Below are positions 1-6,555 of a DNA stretch of 11,632 nt, piece after piece. Source of the stretch: GCA-2732805 sp964516605 (GTDB lineage Bacteria > Pseudomonadota > Gammaproteobacteria > Coxiellales > Coxiellaceae); NCBI GenBank assembly GCA_964516605.1, contig CAZFAA010000061.1, positions 1 to 11,632 on the forward strand, in the 5' to 3' direction. The position numbers and the translations under genes were made by a program. Each line of letters opens with the position of its first letter. Position 1 is the first letter of the stretch. The notes beneath the pieces are model-generated. The model searched no databases and had not been told where the DNA came from. It saw only the letters and a list, made by a program, of their open reading frames with translations.

Positions 1-1
1 T

Positions 2-718
2 CACACCGAGCGCATGCTGGTTGCGATGGGTTATCCACTAAGTGTGCAGGGTAATGTCATTTCCTTGGGAGGTGGGCATGCGTTACAGGGCTGTGCTATT
101 TCTGTGCCTGCAGATATTTCATCCGCTGCTTTTTTCATGGTAGCCGCTAGTATTACACCGAATTCGCAGGTGGTATTAAAAAATGTTGGGATCAATCCAA
201 CGCGTGATGGCGTTATTCAAATTTTAAAATTAATGGGTGCAAAGATTGATGTGCGCAATAAGAGATTGTATGGTGATGAACCTGTTGCAGATATAACAGT
301 AACGACAAGCGCCTTGCGCGGTATTGAGATTCCGGAGCAGCTTGTGCCGCTGGCGATAGATGAATTTCCGGTATTAATGATTGCAGCGGCGTGTGCACAC
401 GGTGTTACGGTATTAAAGGGGGCGGCTGAATTGCGTGTCAAAGAAACGGATCGTATTGAAGCGATGGCGCATGGGTTGCGTGCTTTAGGCATTACGGTAC
501 ACACGGCTGATGACGGTATGCAGGTATGGGGCGGTCAATTGGGAGGCGGTGTAGTGGATTCGTATGGAGATCATCGTATTGCGATGGCTTTTGCTGTGGC
601 AGGCTTAGTTGCTAAGCAGTCTATTCGTATTAATGACGTCGATAATGTGAGGACGTCATTTCCTGGTTTTGATCGTTTGGCAGTAGATATTGGTTTTCAT
701 CTGAGGAGCAGTTCATGA
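2..718 (+). CDS. aroA: 3-phosphoshikimate 1-carboxyvinyltransferase (EPSP synthase), 3' part
   Basis: This enzyme joins shikimate-3-phosphate and phosphoenolpyruvate to make EPSP, the sixth step of the shikimate pathway, in the cytosol. The reading frame is open from the first full codon at base 2, so the start lies outside the window; about 238 C-terminal residues of a usual 430 or so remain. Recognisable family motifs are HTERML at the left edge, NPTR (194-205), ELRVKETDRI (around 428-457), DHRIAM (569-586) and TSFPGF near the end. The combination of (RD)HTE, NPTR and ELRVKETDR resembles the class II type of EPSP synthase more than the E. coli type; I infer this from remembered motif definitions. 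The stop overlaps the start of cmk (ATGA), implying translational coupling. Identity is very secure; class assignment is moderate. Confidence 0.96.
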   Translation, partial: HTERMLVAMGYPLSVQGNVISLGGGHALQGCAISVPADISSAAFFMVAASITPNSQVVLKNVGINPTRDGVIQILKLMGAKIDVRNKRLYGDEPVADITVTTSALRGIEIPEQLVPLAIDEFPVLMIAAACAHGVTVLKGAAELRVKETDRIEAMAHGLRALGITVHTADDGMQVWGGQLGGGVVDSYGDHRIAMAFAVAGLVAKQSIRINDVDNVRTSFPGFDRLAVDIGFHLRSSS

Positions 719-1392
719 CGCAGGCACCAGCTATTACAATTGACGGCCCCTCTGGAACGGGCAAGAGTACGATTGCCAAGATGATTTCACAGCAGTTGAA
801 TTTTACTTATTTGGATAGTGGATCGTTATACCGAGCGCTCGCATTTTTAGTGTTTCAGCATCACACTGATATTGACGATAGCAATGCATTGGAGCGATGT
901 ATTAATGCCGCCTCTATTGAACTGCGTGGCTCGGGGCAGATATTGTGTGATGGTTTGGATGTTTCTCAGGCGATTCGTGCGGAAGAAGTGGGTATGATGG
1001 CGTCCAAGATATCGGCTAACCCACTGGTTCGTCACCGTTTATTGCAACTTCAGCGTGATCAGCGTCGCTTGCCTGGATTGGTGACCGATGGGCGTGATAT
1101 GGGGACAGTGGTTTTTCCAGACGCGCAGGTGAAGATTTACCTGACAGCCTCTGCAGCGGAGCGCGCGAAACGCCGATTTAAGCAGTTGAAAGAGAAGGGA
1201 ATTGATGCTAATCTTCGCGAAATCGAAAAAGAGTTGAACATTCGCGATCGACAAGATAGTGAAAGATCCATTTCACCTCTAAAGCCCGCTGATGATGCAT
1301 TAATCATTGATACAAGCTTGATGGAAAAGCAGCAAGTCTTTGACGATATAATGAAAAACATACGGTCTCGTTTACAGTTAACGAGTGTTTAA
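715..1392 (+). CDS. cmk: (d)CMP kinase
   Basis: Cytidylate kinase phosphorylates CMP and dCMP to the diphosphates using ATP, feeding CTP and DNA precursor pools. The 225-residue product is close to the usual length (227 in E. coli). Residues 11-19 form the P-loop GPSGTGKST, and residues 125-131 give the conserved DGRDMGT, followed by VVFPDAQVKIYLTA and an Arg/Lys-rich lid region (ERAKRR). The ATG at 715 overlaps the aroA stop by four bases and has a good Shine-Dalgarno (GAGGAG, about 703-708), so this start is well supported. The order aroA-cmk-rpsA is a common gammaproteobacterial arrangement. No oddities seen. Confidence 0.97.
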   Translation: MTQAPAITIDGPSGTGKSTIAKMISQQLNFTYLDSGSLYRALAFLVFQHHTDIDDSNALERCINAASIELRGSGQILCDGLDVSQAIRAEEVGMMASKISANPLVRHRLLQLQRDQRRLPGLVTDGRDMGTVVFPDAQVKIYLTASAAERAKRRFKQLKEKGIDANLREIEKELNIRDRQDSERSISPLKPADDALIIDTSLMEKQQVFDDIMKNIRSRLQLTSV

Positions 1393-1457
1393 ACAACAAC
1401 CCGAACTAAGATGGTTTGGAGCAAGCCTTGAGGAATGAGGCGAATAGGTAAATAAAT

Positions 1458-3119
1458 ATGTCTGAATCTTTTGCTGAACTCTTTGAAGAGAGTTCTAAGA
1501 AAACCCTTGAAAAAGGCCAAGTTATCGATGCAACCATCCTGGATATTAATCCCAACCACGGCGTTACATTAGACGTCGGTATGAAATCTGAACCCATCGT
1601 TCCGTATGATGAATTTGCTGGTGAAGATATTCAGGTAGGCGATATCACAGATGTGGTCATTAAATCTGTTGTGAACGCGCACGGTGAAACAACCGTATCG
1701 CATGTGGATGCTAAGCGTGCACGCGATTGGCGTAATCTTGAAAAACTTCACGTAAACAATGAAATTGTGTTAGGTGTTATTATTGAACGTGTTAAAGGCG
1801 GCTTTACCGTTGCCCTCGGTGCAGTGCGTGCCTTCTTGCCGGGTTCACTTATTGATGTGAAACCTGTGCGCGATCCAAGTTATCTTGAAAATAAAGAAAT
1901 TGAATTTAAAATTATTAAAATGGATCAGAAACGTAATAACGTGGTGGTATCGCGCCGCGCTGTTATGGAAGCTGAAAATAACGCTGAACGTCAAGCGCGT
2001 CTGGGTGAATTAACGGAAGGTCAGGAAGTCACCGGTGTTGTGAAAAACATTACAGATTACGGTGCGTTCTTGGATTTAGGTGGTGTGGATGGGTTACTCC
2101 ACATTACCGACATGGCGTGGAAGCGCGTGAAACACCCTGGGGAAATTATCAATATTGGTGATGAGCTGCATGTGAAGGTGTTGCGTTTTGATCGCGATAA
2201 AAACCGTGTTTCATTAGGGTTAAAGCAGTTAGGTGAAGATCCTTGGGTGAATATTGCGCGTCGTTATCCTTCTGAATCACGTGTTTATGGTAAGGTTACT
2301 AATATTACTGATTACGGTTGCTTTGTTGAAATCGAAGAAGGTGTTGAAGGTCTTGTGCACATGTCTGAAATGGATTGGACTAATAAGAACGTGCACCCTA
2401 GCAAGATTGTAAAAAGTGGTGAAGAAGTCGAAGTGATGATTCTTGAGATTGATGAAGAACGTCGTCGTATATCACTGGGTATCAAACAATGTAAACAAAA
2501 CCCTTGGGGTGAGTTTTCAGAGCATCATGAAGAAGGTGAGCGCGTTTCTGGTAAGATTCGCTCGATCACTGACTTTGGTATGTTTGTTGGATTGGATGGT
2601 GGTATAGATGGTTTAGTTCATTTATCCGATATTTCTTGGAAGGAAACAGGTGAAGAAGCTGTACGTCATTACAAGAAAGGGGATGAGGTGGAAGCGATTA
2701 TTCTTGCAATCGATCCAGAACGTGAACGCATTTCTTTAGGCATTAAACAGCTGGAAACCGATCCGATGGCCGAATTCATTGAAGCCAATAAAGATAATGT
2801 GTTAACAGCGAAAGTGATTGAGGTGTTACCAAAGCACGTGTCAGTTTCGTTAGGTGAAACGATGACAGCTGTGATGAAAGTAGCTGACTTTAGTCACGAT
2901 CGGATTAAGAGCCTTGAAGATGAGCTGCATGCTGGAGATGAGATTGATGTGAAGATTATTGGCGTTGACCGTAAGACACATCAGGTTTTAGTCTCGCATA
3001 AAATCTTAGAGCATAAAGCTGAAGATGGCTCGCGTGGTTCTCATCAACAAGAAGCGCCGACTAATACACGTTTAGGTGATCTTTTGAAAGAGCAGATGGA
3101 TAAGTCGTCTGATCACTAA
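1458..3119 (+). CDS. rpsA: 30S ribosomal protein S1
   Basis: S1 binds mRNA on the 30S subunit and helps initiate translation of structured or weakly Shine-Dalgarno-led messages. The product has 553 residues (E. coli 557) and shows all six S1/OB-fold repeats at roughly residues 20-88, 105-170, 190-262, 275-350, 362-435 and 450-520. Repeats 3-5 are the best conserved, each with a (I)TDYGAF/TDFGMF strand and a GLxH(I/M/L)S/T segment; repeats 1, 2 and 6 are divergent, as is normal for this family. The start at 1458 has only a weak Shine-Dalgarno (TAGG, 1445-1448). This is typical of rpsA, whose E. coli leader is known to use structure instead of a strong site and to be autoregulated. The 65-base leader here has a small 4-bp hairpin (1425-1428 with 1438-1441) whose loop contains GGA; whether it has the same role is inference. 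Confidence 0.98.
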   Translation: MSESFAELFEESSKKTLEKGQVIDATILDINPNHGVTLDVGMKSEPIVPYDEFAGEDIQVGDITDVVIKSVVNAHGETTVSHVDAKRARDWRNLEKLHVNNEIVLGVIIERVKGGFTVALGAVRAFLPGSLIDVKPVRDPSYLENKEIEFKIIKMDQKRNNVVVSRRAVMEAENNAERQARLGELTEGQEVTGVVKNITDYGAFLDLGGVDGLLHITDMAWKRVKHPGEIINIGDELHVKVLRFDRDKNRVSLGLKQLGEDPWVNIARRYPSESRVYGKVTNITDYGCFVEIEEGVEGLVHMSEMDWTNKNVHPSKIVKSGEEVEVMILEIDEERRRISLGIKQCKQNPWGEFSEHHEEGERVSGKIRSITDFGMFVGLDGGIDGLVHLSDISWKETGEEAVRHYKKGDEVEAIILAIDPERERISLGIKQLETDPMAEFIEANKDNVLTAKVIEVLPKHVSVSLGETMTAVMKVADFSHDRIKSLEDELHAGDEIDVKIIGVDRKTHQVLVSHKILEHKAEDGSRGSHQQEAPTNTRLGDLLKEQMDKSSDH

Positions 3120-3152
3120 GATAGTTATTGTTATCTGAACGTTTCGTAACAT

Positions 3153-3191
3153 AAGGCCCTCCAGTAAAAATTTTGCTAGAGGGCTTTTTTT
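3153..3191 (+). terminator. Intrinsic terminator after rpsA
   Basis: A GC stem GCCCTC (3156-3161) pairs with GAGGGC (3179-3184). It continues inward past one mismatch through AG/CT and AAA/TTT pairs, and is followed by seven T's (3185-3191). It lies 37 bases past the rpsA stop and should end the aroA-cmk-rpsA transcript. The symmetric A-run before and T-run after the stem mean it could also work in reverse, but no gene converges on it. Confidence 0.9.
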
Positions 3192-3410
3192 ATTAAGCTC
3201 AATACAAGCACATATACTGCATAATAATAAGCCGGTCTTTTTAGTTTTGCAGATCAATAACACCATGGTGCACAGGTGCTAATCCACAAAGATTTAAATA
3301 AGACACAGTAATTCACCTGCTCTGGCAAGCGGAGTTATAGGGTTAAGTATCTCGCGCCTCCTATTTAAAGATGTTAGACTAATGCGAATATTGCATAACC
3401 TGCTCGTTAG

Positions 3411-3422
3411 TGTGACGTCACA
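3411..3422. promoter_or_regulatory. Perfect 12-base palindrome upstream of lapA
   Basis: TGTGACGTCACA reads identically on both strands and sits about 68 bases before the lapA start, a usual distance for an operator of a dimeric regulator. The half-site TGTGA resembles a CRP/FNR half-site, but the two halves are only 2 bases apart rather than 6, so a standard CRP site is unlikely. The regulator is unknown and the function is inferred from symmetry and position only. Confidence 0.3.
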
Positions 3423-3442
3423 GGACCTTCGGATTAACGCCG

Positions 3443-3463
3443 GCAATTCCAGCTGAGAATTGC
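3443..3463 (+). promoter_or_regulatory. Small hairpin in the lapA leader
   Basis: GCAATTC (3443-3449) pairs with GAATTGC (3457-3463) around a 7-base loop, ending 15 bases before the lapA Shine-Dalgarno. There is no T-run directly after it, so it is not a typical terminator. It could stabilise the lapA mRNA or tune translation; this is inference. Confidence 0.3.
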
Positions 3464-3490
3464 AGCATTGCTTTTGTTAAGGATTTAAAC

Positions 3491-3781
3491 ATGCGTTACT
3501 TAGTTGCTATTTTTTGGTTTTTTATTATTGTATTAGCCATCCTCTTCGTTGCATTGAATTCACATACATTGGAATTGAATTACTATGTTGGCAAGACAAT
3601 GATTTATTTGCCACTCTTATTATTTATTGTATTAGCGCTTGGCGCTATTTTAGGTATCTGTGCCATGACCCCGATTTGGTTGCGGGCAAAAAATAAGTGC
3701 CGGAAAATGAAAAATCGCCTGCGCGATACAGAGCAGGAACTTAAAAATTTACGCAATATTCCAATTAAGGATACGCATTAG
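3491..3781 (+). CDS. lapA: LPS assembly protein A (LapA, DUF1049 family)
   Basis: LapA is a small inner-membrane protein that works with LapB in controlling lipopolysaccharide synthesis. The 96-residue product has two hydrophobic membrane segments (about residues 4-23 and 38-62) separated by a short loop with the typical N-S-x-x-L-x-L-N-Y pattern. A basic, charged helix follows (about 64-90), likely coiled coil, on the cytoplasmic side. The ATG at 3491 has AAGGA at 3479-3483, seven bases upstream. The stop overlaps the lapB GTG start by one base. Length, topology and neighbourhood (lapB, pyrF next) agree with the family. Confidence 0.9.
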   Translation: MRYLVAIFWFFIIVLAILFVALNSHTLELNYYVGKTMIYLPLLLFIVLALGAILGICAMTPIWLRAKNKCRKMKNRLRDTEQELKNLRNIPIKDTH

Positions 3782-4950
3782 TGTTAGCGCAACTCTCTGT
3801 ACTACTTTTACCTGTGGCCGCCACGTGTGGATGGTTCATGGGACGAAAAGATAGCGCTGTGAGTAGTGGATCGAACCCACAGCAGTTGCGGCATGATTAT
3901 TTCAAAGGGCTGAATTATTTAATTAATGAGCAGCCGGATAAAGCTGTTGATGTGTTTATTAAACTCTTAGAAATAGATAGTGATACAGTGGAAACACATT
4001 TGGCTTTGGGGAATTTGTTTCGCCGTCGTGGTGAAGTTGATCGAGCGATACGTATCCATCAAAATTTGATCGCAAGGCCCCAGCTAGATAAAAACCATCG
4101 TGTGAATGCTTTATCAGCATTAGGTCAAGATTATTTAAGTGCGGGTGTGTTGGATCGGGCTGAACGTTTGTTTCTTGAATTGATTCGTTTGGGTGAAGAA
4201 AATCAACAAAGCTTGCAATTTTTGTTGCGTATTTATGAGCAAGAAAAAGATTGGAAAAAAGCGATTGAAATTGCGCGCAAGTTGAGTAACATTTCAAAGC
4301 ATGTGATGGCAGCGACGATTGCGCAGTACTATTGCGAGCTAGCAGAACAGGTGCTGGAAAAATCGTGGGTGACTGAGGCACTGCAACATTTAAAGCGTGC
4401 GCAAGCCATCGACCACAGCTGTGTGCGTGCCAGTATGGTGCGTGGTCGCATCGCTATGGAAGCGGGAGATTATCAAGAGGCGATTCGGTGTTACAAATAC
4501 ATTCGTAATCAAGATCTCGATTATATTTCAGAAATAATTGAACCTTTAGCGTATTGCTACCGTGAGTTGGGTGATGAAAAATCGCTAATGGATTTTTTGC
4601 AGGCGTGTTTGGTCGATAATCCGCGTATTAATATTGTTTTGGCTATTTCAAATCACCTGCAGGCTCATGTGAGTGATCAGGCGGCTATTGATTTTGTATC
4701 AGATCAAATACAGCGCCGCCCCTCATTGCGTGGCTTAAGCCATTTAGTGGGTATGTATGTGACGAATTCACGTGGTGATACACGTGAAAAATTACGCGTG
4801 TTAAAAAAATTTATTGATATGCTGCTTTCTGCAAAGCCAATTTACCGTTGTGAACACTGTGGCTTTTCTGCGAAAACACTGTTGTGGTTATGCCCTGCTT
4901 GCCATAAATGGGCGACCGTTAAACCAATTCAAGGTTTGGAAGGGAGTTAG
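3781..4950 (+). CDS. lapB: LPS assembly protein B (LapB/YciM), TPR protein with C-terminal zinc site
   Basis: LapB is anchored in the inner membrane and in E. coli recruits LpxC to the FtsH protease, setting the rate of lipid A synthesis. The product has 389 residues, the same length as E. coli LapB. It has an N-terminal membrane segment (about residues 2-20), a long run of tetratricopeptide repeats (about 35-330), and a C-terminal rubredoxin-like metal site with Cys357, Cys360, Cys371 and Cys374 in two C-x2-C pairs. The start is GTG at 3781, supported by AAGGA at 3767-3771 and by the one-base overlap with the lapA stop. The gene runs into pyrF with two bases between stop and start. Presence of LapA/LapB implies an LPS-bearing outer membrane. 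Confidence 0.95.
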   Translation: MLAQLSVLLLPVAATCGWFMGRKDSAVSSGSNPQQLRHDYFKGLNYLINEQPDKAVDVFIKLLEIDSDTVETHLALGNLFRRRGEVDRAIRIHQNLIARPQLDKNHRVNALSALGQDYLSAGVLDRAERLFLELIRLGEENQQSLQFLLRIYEQEKDWKKAIEIARKLSNISKHVMAATIAQYYCELAEQVLEKSWVTEALQHLKRAQAIDHSCVRASMVRGRIAMEAGDYQEAIRCYKYIRNQDLDYISEIIEPLAYCYRELGDEKSLMDFLQACLVDNPRINIVLAISNHLQAHVSDQAAIDFVSDQIQRRPSLRGLSHLVGMYVTNSRGDTREKLRVLKKFIDMLLSAKPIYRCEHCGFSAKTLLWLCPACHKWATVKPIQGLEGS

Positions 4951-4952
4951 TT

Positions 4953-5654
4953 ATGTTTTCACCTATTGTTGTTGCATTGGATTTTGCAACGCGTGAGCAA
5001 GCTCTAGCGTTGGCAAAACAGCTGGATCCAGCATTATGCCGCATTAAGATTGGCAGCACGTTATTTACGCATTATGGACCGAGTATTGTAGATGCATTGC
5101 AAACCTTAGGGTTTGATGTGTTTTTAGATCTTAAGTACCATGATATTCCCAATCAAGTCGCTGGCAGTTGTGCGCAAGCGGCAAAGTTGGGTGTGTGGAT
5201 GATCACGGTGCATTGTGCAGGTGGTATGGCGATGATGCAGGCAGCGCGTGAAGCTATTGACCAGGTGAGTGGCCGAAAGCCTATATTAGTCGGTGTGACG
5301 GTGTTAACCAGTTTATCCGGTGAAGATTTAGTGAGTGTGGGGTATCAAGATAGCTTGATTGATAACGTATTAAAGCTAGCTAAACTGGCGAAACGCTCGG
5401 GATTGGATGGTGTGGTGTCGAGTGCTATTGAAACAACGTTATTGCGCCGCGAATTGGGCGATGATTTTGTGTTTGTCACACCGGGTATTCGTCTTACAGA
5501 AGAGTCTACTGATGATCAAAAGCGGATTATGACGCCGACTGGTGCGCTTGATGCAGGCAGTACCTATTTGGTTATAGGGCGTGCTATTACGCAGGCGCCG
5601 GAGCCAATTATCGCATTACAAAAAATTTATGAAGATATTAAGGTGAAAAAATGA
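4953..5654 (+). CDS. pyrF: Orotidine 5'-phosphate decarboxylase
   Basis: PyrF decarboxylates OMP to UMP, the last step of de novo pyrimidine synthesis. The 233-residue TIM-barrel protein is slightly shorter than the E. coli enzyme (245). It shows the substrate-binding VALDF (Asp10), Lys32 in KIGS, the catalytic D-x-K-x-x-D tetrad region at Asp59-Lys61-Asp64 (LDLKYHDIPNQV), TPGIR, and the phosphate-binding VIGRAIT near the end. The Shine-Dalgarno AGGGAG (4941-4946) lies within the end of lapB, six bases before the ATG. Its stop overlaps the next start by ATGA. lapA-lapB-pyrF is a recurring gammaproteobacterial gene order. Confidence 0.97.
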   Translation: MFSPIVVALDFATREQALALAKQLDPALCRIKIGSTLFTHYGPSIVDALQTLGFDVFLDLKYHDIPNQVAGSCAQAAKLGVWMITVHCAGGMAMMQAAREAIDQVSGRKPILVGVTVLTSLSGEDLVSVGYQDSLIDNVLKLAKLAKRSGLDGVVSSAIETTLLRRELGDDFVFVTPGIRLTEESTDDQKRIMTPTGALDAGSTYLVIGRAITQAPEPIIALQKIYEDIKVKK

Positions 5655-6073
5655 AATGGATTTTTGCAATTGCCACATTTATTTGCTTAGGTATGACGAC
5701 TGTCATCTTTGCTGATGCAACGTGTCCTGCTCCGAATGCTAAAGAAATTACTGCACAAAAATCAGCGCAATATGGTGTTACCTATGTGGGTCATTTGCAG
5801 GGTAAGCCTAATGTGTTATTGCGGACTGATTTTGAACATGAAGGACCACCACAAAAATTTTACGCCATGATGGTAACGCCGATTAGCCCTTATTTTATTA
5901 GTTGTTCTTATGACACAGGTAATGTGGTTCTCAAAACACAGAAAGAGAATTTTTACGATACAGCTAAGACCTGTCAGCTTGTGGGTGCTCATTCTGATGC
6001 TGTGCAGTTCAGTCGTGTGGCGAATGTATGTCATGCCAGCCATGTATCGGATTGTAAGTTGGTATGTCAATAG
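5651..6073 (+). CDS. Small secreted protein of unknown function with six mature cysteines
   Basis: I do not recognise this 140-residue product. It begins with a clear signal peptide: MK, a hydrophobic core up to about residue 20, then a likely signal peptidase I site after ADA near residue 23. It is therefore probably exported to the periplasm or beyond. The mature part starts with CPAPN and contains six cysteines, four of them in the last 35 residues, so up to three disulfides are possible. No membrane anchor, lipobox or enzyme motif is visible. It may be related to the small CPxP-starting secreted proteins (DUF3757-like) of Legionella and Coxiella, but this is a weak guess. The ATG overlaps the pyrF stop by four bases and has AAGGTGA just upstream, so it is translated in the same operon. 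Confidence 0.75.
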   Translation: MKWIFAIATFICLGMTTVIFADATCPAPNAKEITAQKSAQYGVTYVGHLQGKPNVLLRTDFEHEGPPQKFYAMMVTPISPYFISCSYDTGNVVLKTQKENFYDTAKTCQLVGAHSDAVQFSRVANVCHASHVSDCKLVCQ

Positions 6074-6329
6074 CCTCCAGGATGACTTAAAATATTTTAT
6101 CTGCAACACATTGTGAAATCGTCATCAGTTCGCTTCCACAAGGTTTGTTTATCTGCGAGTCAGCTTGAAGAAAATAACGTTGTGTTGCTCACATCATTAC
6201 GTAGTCTCGCTTAAGATTTCCTTCAAACTCACCCCCCAACTGAACAGCAGGTGTTCAAAAGGAGTGCCCTAACTTGCTGTGTGTTTTATCTATGCGTTTA
6301 TATTATGGGGTATTCGTGTGTTTTTGAGC
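6074..6329. other. Gene-free gap between the secreted-protein gene and the ilvE promoter
   Basis: I see no convincing gene, RNA gene or GC-rich terminator for the preceding operon. There is an imperfect GAACA/TGTTC inverted repeat at 6242-6256. There is also a possible 17-codon ORF at 6274-6327 starting with TTG behind AAGGAG, which I treat as unproven. Confidence 0.5.
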
Positions 6330-6359
6330 TTGACCATTCTAAAAAGGTATGTTTAAACT
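6330..6359 (+). promoter_or_regulatory. Candidate sigma-70 promoter of the ilvE-leu operon
   Basis: TTGACC at 6330-6335 matches the -35 consensus at five of six bases. TAAACT at 6354-6359 (18-base spacer) or TTTAAA at 6352-6357 (16-base spacer) gives a weak -10 with four matches. Transcription would begin near 6365-6367, almost exactly at the ATG of the small leader ORF, making a leader transcript of about 130 bases before the attenuator terminator. The assignment rests on consensus matching alone. Confidence 0.4.
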
Positions 6360-6366
6360 GTAGCCC

Positions 6367-6435
6367 ATGAAAGCACAATTAGCATGTTACATTTTAAATA
6401 TTCTTGCCCTCATAGGAAATTCTAGCGAGGCGTAA
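6367..6435 (+). CDS. Putative leader peptide of the branched-chain amino acid operon
   Basis: A 22-codon ORF lies between the candidate promoter and the attenuator hairpins. Seven of its residues are Leu (codons 5, 10, 13, 15) or Ile (codons 9, 12, 16), six of them concentrated in the stretch YILNILALI, including the adjacent CTC-ATA codons at 15-16. This is what is expected of a leader whose ribosome stalls when charged Leu- or Ile-tRNA is short. Its stop (6433-6435) directly abuts the proposed antiterminator arm at 6436. There is no good Shine-Dalgarno; if transcription starts at the ATG it could be leaderless. No function is expected for the peptide itself. Confidence 0.55.
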   Translation: MKAQLACYILNILALIGNSSEA

Positions 6436-6496
6436 GGTTTTTGTGCTAACGAAATAAAAACCCTGCGTATTGCTAAAATCCGCGGGGTTTTTTTTT
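6372..6496 (+). promoter_or_regulatory. Candidate ribosome-mediated transcription attenuator
   Basis: Three alternative pairings can be read. Protector: AGCACAA (6372-6378) with TTGTGCT (6441-6447), 7 bp. Antiterminator: GGTTTTT (6436-6442) with AAAAACC (6456-6462), 7 bp, plus a CG/CG extension across an internal loop. Terminator: 6456-6467 with 6481-6492. The antiterminator and terminator share 6456-6462 and cannot coexist; the protector and antiterminator share 6441-6442. A ribosome finishing at the stop codon would cover 6436-6442 and let the terminator form. One stalled at codons 10-16 would leave that arm free and allow read-through into ilvE. The pairings are seen in the sequence; the mechanism is inferred by analogy with leu/ilv leaders of enteric bacteria. 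Confidence 0.55.
6456..6496 (+). terminator. Intrinsic terminator in the ilvE leader (attenuator)
   Basis: AAAAACCCTGCG (6456-6467) pairs with CGCGGGGTTTTT (6481-6492) through 12 bp including one G-T pair, around a 13-base loop. The T tract covers 6488-6496, nine T's in all. It stands 59 bases before the ilvE ATG. A terminator this strong inside the upstream region of an operon implies conditional read-through; it could alternatively just end transcripts coming from pyrF. Confidence 0.88.
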
Positions 6497-6555
6497 GCGC
6501 CTCTTACTAATTGAGTGGGCTTGTAGTATTTATTAAATTTTAGGAGTGTTTGAAA

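Larger units (their letters stand above)
3192..3490. other. Gene-free gap between rpsA terminator and lapA
   Basis: I see no protein-coding gene on either strand and no tRNA fold. In many gammaproteobacteria ihfB follows rpsA; nothing resembling an IHF-beta reading frame or remnant can be read here. The gap holds palindromes at 3261-3270 (CACCATGGTG) and 3411-3422, a hairpin at 3443-3463 and the lapA ribosome-binding site. It probably contains the promoter of the lapA operon, but I could not find a convincing -35/-10 pair. Confidence 0.6.

Noticed and set aside
3261..3270. CACCATGGTG palindrome as an operator
   Set aside because: It is 10 bases with no extension or second copy, far (over 200 bases) from the lapA start; likely chance.
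3411..3422. CRP/FNR binding site
   Set aside because: The half-sites TGTGA/TCACA are separated by 2 bases instead of 6, so the symmetric element was kept only as an unassigned palindrome.
3959..4381. 140-codon reverse-strand frame inside lapB
   Set aside because: It lies entirely within the well-supported lapB gene, has no recognisable domain, and its composition follows from the opposite strand's codons.
5816..6116. Overlapping alternative frames on both strands around the secreted-protein gene
   Set aside because: The 5651-6073 frame has a signal peptide, Shine-Dalgarno and start coupling; the others have none of these.
6242..6256. GAACA/TGTTC inverted repeat resembling an SOS box
   Set aside because: The spacing (GAAC-N7-GTTC) fits neither the Gram-positive GAAC-N4-GTTC box nor the enteric CTGT-N8-ACAG box, and no SOS gene follows.
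6367..6550. T-box riboswitch upstream of ilvE
   Set aside because: No T-box consensus (AGGGTGGNACCGCG) or long stem I is visible, and a translated leader ORF explains the terminator better in a gammaproteobacterium.
6550..6555. TTG at 6550 as the ilvE start
   Set aside because: It leaves only three bases after AGGAG (6542-6546); ATG 6556 has nine and matches the family N-terminus.
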